Below, one piece after another: positions 38,764 through 51,460 of a stretch of 64,000 bases of DNA; position 1 is the stretch's first letter, and every line of letters starts with the position of its first letter. Both the position numbers and the translations under genes were made by a program. A model generated the notes under the pieces. The model was not told the origin of the DNA. It did no database searches and saw only the letters and a program-made list of their open reading frames with translations. Source of the DNA: Xylocopa sonorina (taxonomy: Eukaryota > Arthropoda > Insecta > Hymenoptera > Apidae); contig NC_135205.1 of NCBI RefSeq assembly GCF_050948175.1, forward strand, positions 4,501,795 to 4,565,794, in the 5' to 3' direction.

Positions 38764-41700
38764 GATGGAAAAAAAAGAGAGAGAAAAAAAAATGGTTCGT
38801 AGAACCGCAACGGTCGCATCGGCTCGACGTCTGCTGGAAATTTGTCCTCCTTTTTTTTTTCGTTCCAACGTCGAACGAAATTACGTTACTCGTTGCCCGC
38901 AAGAAAACGCCAAATACGGAGCAGAAGGGGGGGAACGTCGACTTTTATGTAAACGAACATCGGTCGCGGAATTGTTTTTCATTTTCGATTCGATGCGCGC
39001 GGTTCCGAGCGCATTTTCATCTCGCAAAAATGTTCGTTACGCCGGTAGATTTCCCGTAATATTTACGGTTACATACAGTTCCCCGTGAACGTAGCGATTT
39101 GAATACAAACAACGATCGCTTCCAATCCGCGCTATCGATAATATTTCCACCGATAATTCATTTCTGCGTTCAACATTTTTCCGTATTTGAACAGGGGAAA
39201 TAACAACTACCCAAGCTTTTTACATCGCGAACGTTCGGAACGGTTGTAAATAACGAAACGCGCTTAAATATCGTACATTTGCGATACGATTGGAAGAAGT
39301 GGTAAAAGAAGATGGACGACTCGACGCCTGTATCGCGGATGGTAGCAGCGGATACGGTAAATCGGGTTCGAGAATTGCTGAAGGGGAAACGTTAGTTTCC
39401 TCTCACGGTTCATTTCAAGTTCGTCAAGTTAACCTGGCCCGTAAATGAAACACGCTGCCGTAAGCTGGCCTGTAATTGGGAACGTACCCGCGGAGTTACC
39501 CCGTTACGTATAATGTTTACAATTCCGTTACATCTCCACCCCTAATCACGCGCACTTGCCGCTGCAACCGTTTCGCGTTCCCTCCCGCGGGAGCATAATA
39601 ACGTTCCAGTCGAATCTCGTTACGCGCCACGGAAGGTGGTCCGTCCGAAATTTCCGGAAGTTCATTAAAGTTCAAAAGAGGCCGACGACGCTAACGACAG
39701 GACGCGTTAACGGCGGGGCTTTCATCGGACGGACGACGGAGAGACGCGAGAGAAGGGATTCGAAATGAGCGAATTCCTTTGTGACTTCTTCGCTTTTTAT
39801 TTCCGACGGATCGACCGTGTGTTTCTTTGCGCCACGTTTTTCGACTTTGGGTTTGATTCCTTTCTCGCGCCTTTTTTTTTTGTGGATCGAGTCGACTGGT
39901 GCGTCGTTTCTTTCGCGGATAAAGAATATTGCAATGGAAGAAAGTATCGTAGAAATGTTGGAGGGAGTGAATGAAAGTTAAGTTCACGTCGTTTTGCATT
40001 TAAGTTGTATTATTGTAGGGGTTGGTTTTGGTCACGCGAAATTTCGTTAATTTCCGACTGTCTTCATTAATTTTTCTTACGATTGACATTTCTATTTGAC
40101 GTTCGAAAAACTTATTCCAAAAGTATACTCGTGAGTTCAGAGCTATAGCTATAAAAATACGTTTACATACAATTATCTATTTTCTCCATCTAGCTATTTA
40201 AAACCATATAAGCAGTAGAAAAGTGAAACGAAATTATTTCTGAATATACGATCAGTTCACGTAAATTTCACATTCTCCTGGAGATGTCCACGGTTCTTAT
40301 ACCTGTTTCGTAATAAGTGAGTTTCCAAAGCTACGAACGTTTACTTCACGAAGGATACAGTTTACCGCTACCTGTCCGGAATCGCTGCATTATTTCTGTT
40401 CAATCGTTGCTCCCCATTATACAGGACTCCTGGGACCAGGAAACGCTGTGGTGGCCGTAGCTTCTCGAACGGCGTTTCCATTAAATCCAACGGGGCTGGT
40501 TATTAAATCGATACGTGCGAAACATCTCGTGGCTGGTCGCACTCAGAGAACCTTCTTTTATTTCGTTTACACTCTCCTCGCAGTGTTTACGACGCGTTTA
40601 ATTCCAGACTTCGTAGATCACACGACAAATATTTCATACAACGTGGTAGATAGAAGAAAGGTAGGTCATTTGGTCCACGTTTTCACGAGCCACCTCGCAA
40701 GTAGCTCGATTTTTCATTCACCAGATAAACCAGCGAGGGCCATCGTGTTCGACTGGACGAGGCTAAAACCGCGCGGCTCTCAGATAGGATTGTCTGGAAA
40801 GAGATTAACATAAAGCGAGACACGGTCCCGAGGACGAGGTAAGAGGATTCTCAATTCGCGTAATGAAAGTGCCCGATGCTGGGTAAATAGACGTCAAAGC
40901 GTGCAAGTCAGTGGCGAAGCGCTCTGTGCAACGTGTGCACCCTTGTAACTAGAATGTCAAAGGTCTCTTCTAAAGTGTTATTGATACATTACAAGATGAG
41001 TTTGGAAGTTTCGAACGGAGATCCCTGAAACGTCACGCAAGTAACGATTTGTTTAGCCGTCTCTCGAAATTTTTGTCGATACGCTCAAGGGTGGACGCGA
41101 AAGGGGTTGGTTCACGCTGACACCCGTGTCGCGTGTATTACATTCACGGACATTCCGAAAAAAAGAAGTATCAACGAAAGAAGCGATGTTACCCGCCCGT
41201 AACGGAGAACGGGACGTGTTTCCGTTCGATACGCGAAACGTCAGAATCTGATCGATGCTCGTCTCTCTCGATCGTTACCGCGCAATCTCTCGTGGCATTT
41301 ATATCGTCGGCGTAATAACTCCTCTTTAAATCGCAAAATAACAACTACGAACCGGAGCGTTTAGCCGAAGGAAAATTGAAGTGTCCCTGGAGGATGCATC
41401 GCGGACGATCCTCGTTCTATCCAACCCCCTCTTCCGCTCTCTTCCGTTCCGCGCTTCGTAGATACGCACCAGGCACAATAAACGTAATCTTTCCAATCAC
41501 TATAAACGCGAACGCGATAGGCGACGTTCCCTAAAGCGTCAATCTTTTCTCCTTTTTCCCTTTCGTTTCTCCTGTCGTTCCTTTTTTTCCTTTTTTTTTT
41601 TTACGAATTGTAATAAAAGAGGGGTTGCGACGAAAGGGGGTACGCGTCGCGAGCGCGCAGAGACGCGCCGTACCGGAAACGCACCGTTTCTGTTGTCTGG

Positions 41701-42436
41701 TCGCTTTCAAAACGCGCGTCGAACTTCGAGACGAAAACTCCCGGCATTGTTTGGAACGACTTGGCGTCTGGATCCGTCGTGAAACTTTATTCTTCGACGG
41801 GGCAATCGCGTTAATAATTCTACCCCCCAGGTTATTCCAAGCGATTTGAACGGTTACGCCCATATTCTTCTCTGGTTCGGAACGCGACACTTATGTCGTG
41901 CGATTCGTTCTATGAAACTATCGTAGCGTTTTATTTAATACGTTTTACCAAAGTAATTAGAATACATTCCGCTTTAGAATCCTTCCTCTTCAACCCTTCT
42001 GAAACATAGAATCAGACGTGGTAGAATTTGCTTAAAGAGCTAATACAAAACACAGACCCACTCAAACCGCAAGAAAATTAATAATATACTAAATCTCAGA
42101 GCCAGTAATTTTTTCCGGTCATCACCAAGACCATCATCCCTTGCTCCCTCCTCGCCCATTCGAGTAGCGGGTCTAGCCGCAGGAGTAGTCATTTACACAC
42201 GCGTTATCCTACCTGCTAGCACCCCAAGCGTCCCAGCTTTTTTCCGAATCAATTACGAATTCGAGGGTCCGTTTTTGTCGACGCGAGTGGGAGGGCTCTC
42301 GTAATGGCACCGCGTCGCTTAACCCCTGGCGGAGTGACATTAGTAACCGATTTTCCGTTTCATCGCGTCCAAAGTGCCACCCAGTTTCGCCCCCGTTATC
42401 AACGATCGCCATTTGCGCCCTCGTGTCTTATCACTG
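38764..42436. other. non-coding stretch, no gene recognised
   Basis: Simple A-rich and T-rich runs occur near 38766-38791, 38850-38860 and 41580-41603. The segment 39985-40260 is AT-rich and contains an AGCTATAGCT palindrome followed by TATAAAAA at 40150, but nothing downstream looks transcribed. Frames at 40448-40813 (+) and 41531-41890 (-) have no recognisable domain. Confidence 0.45.
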
Positions 42437-42437
42437 G

Positions 42438-42458
42438 TATATACGTATATATATATAT
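42438..42458. repeat. (TA)n-type microsatellite
   Basis: TA-rich alternating repeat (TATATACGTATATATATATA) with one CG interruption. Confidence 0.85.
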
Positions 42459-42545
42459 CCGGTGCACTTTCGCCGTACAAAGCGAGGAGGGTCCACTTTG
42501 GTCCCGTGTCCGCGCACGCCGTTCCTCAGCCTACGTGGGGACGTT

Positions 42546-42576
42546 TACACACACGCGAGCGCGCGCGCGCGCACGT
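42546..42576. repeat. alternating purine-pyrimidine tract (CA/CG)n
   Basis: TACACACACGCG at 42546-42557 is followed, after one out-of-phase A, by 18 bases of alternating GC ending ACGT. Long alternating CG/CA runs are the classic sequence for left-handed Z-DNA. Here the tract sits about 90 bases right of the TA repeat. The frame at 42304-42981 (225 codons, the longest open frame in the window, ATG start) crosses both repeats and has no recognisable domain, so I treat it as chance. Confidence 0.8.
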
Positions 42577-45500
42577 TTCGAGACACGTACGACGTGGAAC
42601 ACGGGCGTAAAGTTAGTCGACACTCGCATTACAGATAGGGCTTTGCATTCGGACGGCGACCGTACGGGGAACTACGTCGCTGAGTTTTGCCTGGTGAATG
42701 CACCTCGGGGCTTCCCAAGGTATCAGCTGCGACCAGTTCCACCGCGGCTACCGCCCGCCATCGCGCGCCAACTTTTACGAATTAAAGGGGAGCCAGGGTA
42801 TATACGGCGGTGTATCGTGATTGATTCTGTTGTCCGTGCGTCGATCACCGAACCAGCCATCAATTACGCGGAAGTTGGCGACACGAACAAGAAGTTCCCG
42901 TGGATTCAATTTGCCTGCTCGTTTTCACGAATTTCTGGGGGGATGGTAACCCCTTTTTTTTTTGTGCTAGCCTATGGATAGTTCGTGATGAATAATGACA
43001 TTCTGAGAGATGTTTAATTTGAAACGAGAATTCGTGCAAGGTTGACGATCTTTGTGGAGACTTTTTTTTAATAGCAGAGACTTGTATGCGTGAAAATAAT
43101 TTACAAAGGTATCGTGGCAACGTTGATAGTTTAGCAATCGAATTTTTGGTCCCGTTTGAAACTTTCGCGGACAAAGATTTCAAACGAACTGAATTTAGTG
43201 GCCCAACGGACCCCTGAAAGAATAACACGATCCAGGACAGAGTTACTTACTAAAAAAAGAACACGAGCTTCCCACGAACTTCAGGTTATGGATTTTTACG
43301 TAGCTATTAGCTGAGAAACTTCAACGTGGTTGCAGTGAAACTTGAATTTCCCTGCAATTTAATAATGAACCCTGAAAAAAAGGAAGGAACCAGCAGAATT
43401 TGTAAGTTAAAACGTTGCCAAGCACACGTGAAAATTCTCAGCCGCACATCTAATTAATCTGAATATTATATTTATGCAAAAAGATATTTCAATTTCCTTT
43501 CTCTCTATTTAATAATATTACATGGGATACAATATCAGCTACAACGAAGCAATGCCAAAGAACGCATCATAGATTAATTATTTAAGAAGTCGTTTACAGA
43601 GACAGCCTTCGATATTAAAATCCACGTTGATTCCAGTCGCTCAAATCCACATTTCTGACGTACAAATTATCTCACAATAATACGTACACTTACGATTCAT
43701 AATTCACCGTTATAATAATTAGTATCATAGACAGTAGAACCATAGAAAACGAATCGAGGTGAGAAGAATTCATTTGACAGGGGTTGTCTCGCGTACCTCC
43801 GCTACGCGGTCCGATAACCCAATACCAGCTGATTGTTCGCTGTCCGAATTTCAACTGATCACCATAGAACGCGTTAGATCTCGTACCCGATAATTTTCTG
43901 CCAGCAACCACCTACCAACCCTCTCGCGCACCCCCTGGTCTTGTTTCGCGACGCGATCAGTTTCGACTTCGCGCCTCGATGCTTCGCGTCGAACTTCCGT
44001 CGGACCAGCGATAAATACGCTGGCTCGATCGCGAGATAATAAAGTGGCGAAAGAAAGTGGAACGAGGATAACAGCGGTGGTAGCCGATAAAAGGGGGTAA
44101 ACGAGGGAGAAAAATGCCCGTTCGGTTTACGATTCACGGAGAAATACCTTCCCAGGATTTCTCGTCTCGTTTTCGTCGATGTTATACACCGTGTTCCGGA
44201 ACTATCGATTAAAGGGGCGGCGAAAGGGTTATTTTTCGCGCGATTAACCCCGTTCCTCCTTAATCTTCGTCGCTCGCAGGGAGAATTAATTATTGCTTCG
44301 CGGCATAGAAATCGTGGACGGTTCGCGTGCGCTGGTTTTTATTTGTCAGTCGAACGAGGACGACGACGAGGGACGACGAGGGACGACGAGGGACGATGAA
44401 AGCGGCCACGGGAATATAAAATACGTAAAATACGTAATTAGCGGAACGCGGACGAAGCCTTTCAGTCCGTCTCATTGACGCCGGTTCTATACGGGTTGAT
44501 GCAGGTGGATCGGTAAAAAAGATACTCTCCACGGGATTTTCGAGGCGTTTATCTTCTCGTAATCCTGCTCTGGCGCTTATGAAACTGTAATTCTTTAGAA
44601 TAACGCCGCGCGATCCGCCGCTCGGTTGAAAGCCGCCCCTATTTTACTTTGAAGTGAAACGACGAGGGCGAAGAGAAGGGTGCGTTGGAACCTCGAAATA
44701 CCAATTCGAGACGATACAAATAATAACTCTGACACTCGTTCAAAATAGTTATTAAACTACACAGACTTAAGTAGCCACTGTTTATCCTTTATTTTTTTAT
44801 TTTTCTAAAAAAACGTCAACTTCATAGAACAAAGGTCACTTTCTTCCATTGCAAACATATATATGCGGTGTCTGCTCTACAAGTATAACAAAAATAATTC
44901 TCCAACCCCTTCGAGAGATGATACGACAAATTCCAAAATTTCTCAACGAAAATAGCCTCTCTCGTTAAACACGAAAAGATCCGCGATGGCGTGGCTGGTC
45001 AAAGAAAACCGGGGTGCGAAATTAACCCTGGCGAAATGGTTCGAGGGAAAATCACGGTTAATTAATCGGACAGCTCGATAATAGGTGAATATAGGGGCGT
45101 TCCCGACGCAGTTCAGCTATGTCGTAAGGTAGCCAAGAGGGGGATAGCGTGGCGGCAGCCCCTTTACAAAACCGACGCCGATCCGCATTCTTCCGGGCAT
45201 CGTCTAGCGGGCGTAGCTGCCACGAATAACAGCTCGTTCCGTGTGTTTTATAACCCCCAGCGCGTGTCGACGGTGGGTATGTCGTTACGCGTCCCTTTCC
45301 TTCCCGAACCTGTAATCATCGCCTACCATCTATTCGTGCGGCGCCGCGCACGGAGGGACCTGCGGGCCGAATCCGTATCCTGGCCATGGAAGTAGGGACA
45401 CCAGCCGGTTTATATACCCCGTGGAACGTCCCAGCGATAAATACACCCGCTCCTGCCCCGGCTATGAAGTTGTTCTCCCCCATGCCACGACCCCGCCCTT

Positions 45501-47411
45501 TCTCACCGTGCCGCGGCGATCTTTGGTCCGAGCGAATTTACACGTACCGTTTTGGTTGACCAACCGGGATCGTTTCAATGAGATCGAAAGTGTGGTTGTC
45601 AATTCATTTCTGTAACTAGATGTAAATTTGAACGGTACAAAGACAGTAATGAGAAGCTAGTCTTGTTTCGAGAAATCGATTTTAAGGGATGCTGAGGCAT
45701 TCCGTAAGGAGATAAGATTGCGTTATTTTTCTGAGTGTGTTTTGAGTTTACAAAGAATTCTTTTGTTGTCGATGTATGAATGGAGGTGCTTCGTGCTTAG
45801 TTTCTACTGGATGTTCTATTTCGTTATTGTGGTTCGAGCATGGCTGCGTTCTACCCCTAACGAGCGTCTATGAGAAATGAATTTCACGATGGTCGCAGGA
45901 ACGTTTGCTGGTATTAAATATCAGAAGTAACGCGGGGACCAGCAACAGCCGCTGGTCCAATTAGGTCTAGGTAAGAAATGCGGACGGTGAAATCCGTGGA
46001 ACGAGCAATTTACGATAATATCGGCCGCGCTCGATGGCCGCGTCTAATGGAATTTCGGAAAGGGAGGATTATCGTCAAGGATCACGCCCGTTCGCCGCTG
46101 ATATTGAGTGGAACGCTGCTAATTGCAGGATCGTTTACGTGTTACGCGGTCAGATGTGTCCCGTTTGATAGGGTAAATACCTGGGCCCTGCGAAACGTCC
46201 ACGGCGCGACCGATCCCGGATTTCAAGGAATGGCTCCTGTGAATGAACGGTTGTCAGACGCGGCCCGATATCCCCGCCTCGCTAGAACGGTAACCGATGG
46301 TTCGTTGATTACCGTCATCGATCCAACAGGCCGTATCTCCTTTTGGCGTCGTTCTGTGTAATTTCACCCGGTCCCGCGCGCGTCCATCGTCTTCTGCTTT
46401 TGACAATCGGCCACGCCATTGTCTCTCCTTGCCCTCGTACAAGAGATCGTCCCTGGAGATTGCCGGGGAATTTATTGGATTAGTTCGTAGGTGTCTGCCA
46501 AAAGATTCAACTTCCACCCGCGATCTTTCTCAACTTCTTTCACCTAATTTGCATAAATCTCGTCGTCGTTTCGGTTATCTCGCTCCTCTGCATCGTTTCT
46601 GCATCCCCTTGTTTCTCGAGACCCCAACGTTCGACGTCTCCTCCGCTGTCTATCTTCACCCCCCAGTGTAACTACTGTACTCGAGAAAACGTGGAAACGT
46701 GGAATTCGACGTCGCGTAGGCTACGTAAATCAGTTTGGATCCACTCGTGGACGATACAGAGGCGATTATGACTACGTTTGGTAAAACCGTCGGCTGGCAA
46801 CGACGCGTGGTCGAACGGACATCGCGTGAACGCGACTGCGTTCGAGGCTGCAGGGTGTGCGAGAGGGAAAAACAACGACGAGGTAATACACGACGCGGTG
46901 GTTCGCGAGTTAGGCCTCGATACGGCGCCGCGTTGGGGGTGGATGGGGGCTGAAACGTCAACAATGCGCACCCCCGGCTATTGTGCCGTTGATGCCGTCG
47001 CTGGCTGCATTGACGCCGTCGTCATTGATGTAGCCGCGGCCCGCGCAGCGGCGCGAGGATAGTTCTACAAAATATCGACGCTGTTTGATCAGCTCGGCCA
47101 TTTACTCAAATGGCGTGAAATTCAACAAAGCTGCTGAGTGGCATCGGCTGCCGCCGGGCTTCGAATATCCGCGGTTGGCAAACGCGGTCGACGTATAGGC
47201 GGCCGTTGCAGGCTGCGCGAGCTGCCCTCGCGGAACGACCGGTTTCTCTCTTCAGTCCAGGGCCTGAGCCGTCCTCTCGCGAGCGTCCCGCGTCTCCTCC
47301 CAACCGCGCGCCCTTTTAAACCACCACTAAATTCCATTCCGCCCTGGGCACCAGCTGATTAAATGCTTCTGCCGGAGATGTAAATTCTAGCTCGCGGGAA
47401 AAATGAAACCC

Positions 47412-47418
<7 letters not shown>
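42577..47418. other. non-coding stretch, no gene recognised
   Basis: 43010-43760 is AT-rich with no frame of note. 44640-44960 is also AT-rich. Frames at 45978-46361 (+), 46254-46517 (-), 46656-46971 (-) and 46735-47062 (+) overlap each other and lack domains. A local duplication of TTGA(T/C)GCCGTCG occurs around 46990-47025. No RNA gene or mobile element was recognised. Confidence 0.45.
44359..44396. repeat. 10-bp tandem repeat
   Basis: The unit GGGACGACGA is repeated about three to four times with its first copy altered. The period is ten bases, so a reading frame shifts in each unit, and no coding meaning is apparent. Confidence 0.85.

Positions 47419-47443
<25 letters not shown>
47419..47443. 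repeat. (TC)n microsatellite
   Basis: About 12 TC units. A + frame crossing it (47403-47753) starts with a Ser-Leu repeat produced by the microsatellite. Confidence 0.9.
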
Positions 47444-49123
47444 ATACTTTCGCGTCCCCTTGTTTTCGCTTTGTTGCTCGTTTCACCCCTGTCCGCCAAC
47501 CGAACGCCTGTATTTACCAGGGGTTACGCCCGAGTTGCACGTTTCTTGCTGCGAGCGAGCGCACGAACTACCGACCCTGCCTGTTTTGGGCGCGCCGCGA
47601 AATTCGTCGACGCTTTTTTCGTCGACGGACAATCGAGCGCTCGTTAACGCCCCGGCGATCCTCGAGCCGTCGAACGCCGCGGTAATGCGACCGAATTTTC
47701 CCGCCTCCGCCGTTGCATACGCGATGCTCTCATTTTCACGGCGTGCCGCTTAAATTGGGACAATTTACAAGTTGATGGTGAATTTAAAATCGAGCCGCGA
47801 GGACCGCGACCGCGATGGCGGATCTTTGGCGCGCGACTAGTTCGAGCGTGTATCGCTCTGAAACCAGGCGCGCGTCGTTTAACGTAAAAACAATCTCAGA
47901 TTCGAGGTATTCGTATTATCAGACGAGGTACAAGTTTAATTTATATTAGATGTATTTAAGAAAGAAGAAATTGAAGGTTTCTCTATCTGCCTCCCAGCTA
48001 TTGTTCTAAGTTTGTTCGAGTGTCTCATTCCCGTGTCTCGCAGCATTTGTCTTCTCTCATCTTAGCTCTGATTCTAAGTAACAATGTCGAGCGTGCAGTT
48101 ACAACTGGAGACGCCTTGCAACACGTTAAGTAGGCGAGCGTAAAGAACGATTGGAACAGAGACGCGAGGGTGAAACGTGACGTTGATTAGAGGATCGATT
48201 TAGGATCGTGGCCGCTGATTAATAACTGCATCGTGGGCGGCGTATCGCGCGACGCTCTCGTAATATCGCCACTCGTGACGCGTCGCACGTGATTTAAATA
48301 ACGACAATAATGTTGAATAATTATGAGGCATAATTGCATAGTATTGTCCGCCCATCGATAATATAACAGAGGCGGAGGATCGTGCTCGATACGTACGCTT
48401 CGGATCGGTGCCTGCTCGCCGTCTCTATTCGTTATTATAACGTACGGGTTATCGCGAACGTCGACGTGTTCCTCGTCATCGCGATGCTGCAAAGGCGTGG
48501 TCGATTTCCGGTACGCGATCCTTGAAATCGATCGCGTCGCTCGCGACGAGAATCAGTTTCTGCTCAATTAACAGCTGACCGAGGGACACACTCGAAGGAA
48601 CGTGGCACTTGTTACCATTGTAACTACGTTTCGTAAGATATTGCGTAACCGTGAAATAAAAGAGTGCACGCGAGAGAAGTGGGTGCGAAGTTGTAGCGTT
48701 TCGTAAGAGGTCAGCGTACGTAACGGCGTCTGAAAGTAAACTGAACCGTATTTATGTCTTTATTATGCTCCCTGGTGTTAATAGATCGAAAGGAATCCGA
48801 AAATAAATTGGTAATAATTTCCATGGCGATCCTATCAGGGCCGCGATATTAATTTCTACGTTTACGTGAATCTACACCGTTTCGTAATAATCTGAATTCC
48901 GGCTGATCAAATTGGCTCTATAAATTACGCGGCTGTTTCAATGGCGCGGCCGATTTCATTGAATTCTAATTATTAACTCAATTAATTTCCACAATAATTT
49001 CTTGAACGCGACCGCGTCGTGGGGCTGGCCGAAGCCGTCTGGTAAAAGCGCTCCGTGGAAACCGTTTCGTTCGTAAAATTATGAAGGAGACCGTCGTTAA
49101 ACGCGCCTGGTATTCTTTCGCAA
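47444..49123. other. non-coding stretch, possibly conserved regulatory DNA at its right end
   Basis: No gene recognised. The right part (about 48770-49160) alternates TAAT/ATTA-rich words with short GC palindromes (for example GGCGCGGCC), a texture often seen in insect conserved non-coding elements. This is an impression, and conservation cannot be judged from one sequence. Confidence 0.35.
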
Positions 49124-49157
49124 CCAATTATCTATTTATGGCCGGAGCCATAATTGG
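49124..49157. other. nested inverted repeat
   Basis: CCAATTA (49124-49130) and TAATTGG (49151-49157) are perfect inverted repeats. Inside them TATGGC (49137-49142) and GCCATA (49147-49152) form a second stem around the four bases CGGA. The outer arms carry CCAAT and TAATT words. A regulatory or structural role is possible but not shown. Confidence 0.6.
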
Positions 49158-49813
49158 AAGAATACACAGCTTCGTTATACGGATGGTTTATCGCCCTCTC
49201 GTTTGAATTTGCCGCGTGCACATTTACACAGGGTGTCTTAAAAAAAAAAAAAAAAGAAGAAAAGAACAGCTTTGAAGACAGCGCAACGCAGCGCAACTCT
49301 ATCTTTTAATATACATCTCGCGTTCGACGTGATAATATAAATTAATCAGTAGTCATCGAGTGTCCAATCAACGCTACGCTTCCTTCTACTTCCGCAGCCG
49401 CAATATCTGATCGTAAGTTTCCCTCAGCGGCGCGAGACCCTCTTTTTAGCCACCCCGTGGCGCGACCAGGGAGGATACAGTGTTAGTCAGTAGCCAGGCG
49501 GCTCTACCCACCGTAGATTTGTTAAACTAATGAGCCGTCAGGCGTTTAAGAAAACAGCGATCTCTCCCGATGAAACGATGAATATTAACTCCATCGGATT
49601 TCACGGGCCCCGCTTGGATCGATGCTATCCGGATCCTCCGTCATAAATCAGTGAAACCATCGTCCCCACCCCTTCCACTGTCCAATAACGAACTTCACGT
49701 GCACCGTAAAGTGGCCAATAGCAATCCGTCAAAGGGAACCGGTGGCCAGTGGGAAACACGGATACGAAAGCTACGTGGAACCAGCTCTTTTCTTGGGCCC
49801 TCGTACGAGGCCA
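49158..49813. other. non-coding stretch with a 16-base A run
   Basis: A poly-A run at 49240-49255 directly follows ACACAGGGTGTCTT, similar to the CAGGGTG ends seen near 5496 and 33800. Beyond it the DNA is unique, with a small direct repeat GCGCAAC near 49283-49297. No gene is recognised. Confidence 0.45.
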
Positions 49814-49848
49814 CTTAAGATTCCTTAATTAAACGGTCTCACGGTTAC
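49814..49848. repeat. dispersed repeat pair 1, copy A (TTAATTAA-centred)
   Basis: This 35-base segment starts CTTAAGATTCCTTAATTAAA and recurs at 54785-54819. The first 22 bases are identical in both copies and the next 13 share nine. It contains the palindrome TTAATTAA, a typical homeodomain recognition word. Outside the segment the two copies share little beyond a nearby GAGGCC on the left. Confidence 0.7.
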
Positions 49849-50938
49849 ACGGCCGTTTAATAGCCCGTACGACCGTTCGAATCGATGGCCACGCCGATAA
49901 TTATCCGGGAGGATGTCACCGCCGTGGAAACGTTTCAGTTATTGCTCTGGGCTGCGAGTGACGGAATCGACGGGGCCAGAATCGGCAGCCCGATTTACAC
50001 GCGACTCATTACAAAGGATAATGGCTGCCAGGCTCGAGCAATCAAAGCGGTGAATTATGGGCTGCGCCGTGGAATCATTGATGCGATTACACTTTGGCTA
50101 AACGTGTACCGTATTGTCTGGATCGTTCGATCTGGAGAGATCGCTGTCGCTGGTGGCTGTCGAATTATCGAGCGGTGTCTTGGATGGGGAAAGTCGCGTC
50201 CACGTTGGAGGATGCGGACGAAGGATTCGAAATTTTGGTTGGAGAGAATCGAGACGAGCGTTTGTTTCGCTCGAGGCTTATTTTTGGTTTGCGTTGCTGG
50301 TGATTATCGACGATTCGTTGATTTTACAGTGACCGTGGGGCTGTAGAGCCACCTCGAACGCGCGTTTTATTCGGTAGGGTGTATTAATACAACGTGTACC
50401 GTGTTGATACAGGCTCGAAGGGGTTAATTCGCAGGGATAGCCGGCGAATTCCATCGATACGGTTTTTCGAATCGGCCAAATAAATCACGGGGCCGCGTAA
50501 AACCATTTCGCACTGTCGACGGCGCTTGGGCATTTCCAGGCGTCCCGTTTTAACGTTTCCGCGTTTGTCGTCGTTGTTCAAGCAAAAATAACCGCCACGC
50601 ACGTTGCTCGTGCTCGAATATGGAAGCGATCGCGCCGCGGGAAGGAAGCTTCGTATTAAATGATAGAGATCTGGCCGTTTTACGCTTCCACCCGTGGACC
50701 AGCCGGGTTTTTTATCGCGAATCAAAGACGCGCGTCCGCCAGCGAGGACGAGGGTCCTCGCGCCATCCGAGGTCTATCATTACCTACGCATTATCCTGCT
50801 ATCTCTATTGACGGAAAATCACCGTTCGTCTTCGATTTTTACTCGTGTTATGCTATTTCGCGCCACGACGGCGCACAACTGTATCATTATTCCGCGCTAT
50901 CTCTTCCGAGGGGTAGAAATATTCATCCTGCAACCTTT
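49849..50938. other. non-coding stretch, no gene recognised
   Basis: A frame at 49885-50346 on + (153 codons, ATG) reads as mixed sequence without domains and is overlapped by two other + frames. I do not consider it a gene. No other feature was seen before the tandem array. Confidence 0.4.
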
Positions 50939-51460
50939 TTTTATGATGGTACCTAGTCTTAAGCTCCATGCACACTGTTAGTTCGCTCTCTATTTCGTCT
51001 TAAACAATCGCTATTACATTCTCATCGCAAAGAAACGTCGCATTGCAAGAGTTAAGGGTTGATTGCCATAATATATACCCATATACGTATACAAATCGAA
51101 AAACACAACGTGTACAAAATATTCCTTCCAAATACGTGTTTTTTACGATGGTACCAAGTCTTAAGCTCGATGCACACTGTTGGTCCATTCGCTATCTCTT
51201 CTTAAACAATTACTATTACATTTTCATCGCAAAGAAACATCGCATTGCAAGAGTTAAGGGTTGATTGCCATAATATATGTATACAAATCGAAAAACACAA
51301 CGTGCACAAAATATTCCTTCTAAATACGCGTTTTTTTACCATGGTACCAAGTCTTAAGCTCGATGCACACTGTTGTAATATATACACCATAATATATACA
51401 CCAATACACGTATACAAATAAAAAACACAGCGTGCGCAAAATATTCCATCCAAATACGCG
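50939..51460. repeat. tandem array, three copies of a ~200-bp unit (third shortened)
   Basis: Copies begin at about 50945, 51147 and 51340 with (G/C)ATGGTACC followed by AGTCTTAAGCTC, so the periods are 202 and 193 bp. Each full unit contains TCATCGCAAAGAAAC, GTTAAGGGTTGATTGCCATA and ACAAAATATTCC. The third lacks the middle part (TCGCAAAG through GATTGCC) and has a TATACAC-rich replacement. Short minus-strand frames repeated in the array follow the units and are not genes. Confidence 0.93.

Noticed and set aside
42304..42981. Longest open frame in the window, 225 codons on +, starting at ATG
   Set aside because: It crosses a TA repeat and a CG-alternating tract (giving IYVYIYI and RARARAR), has no recognisable domain and is open in other phases too.
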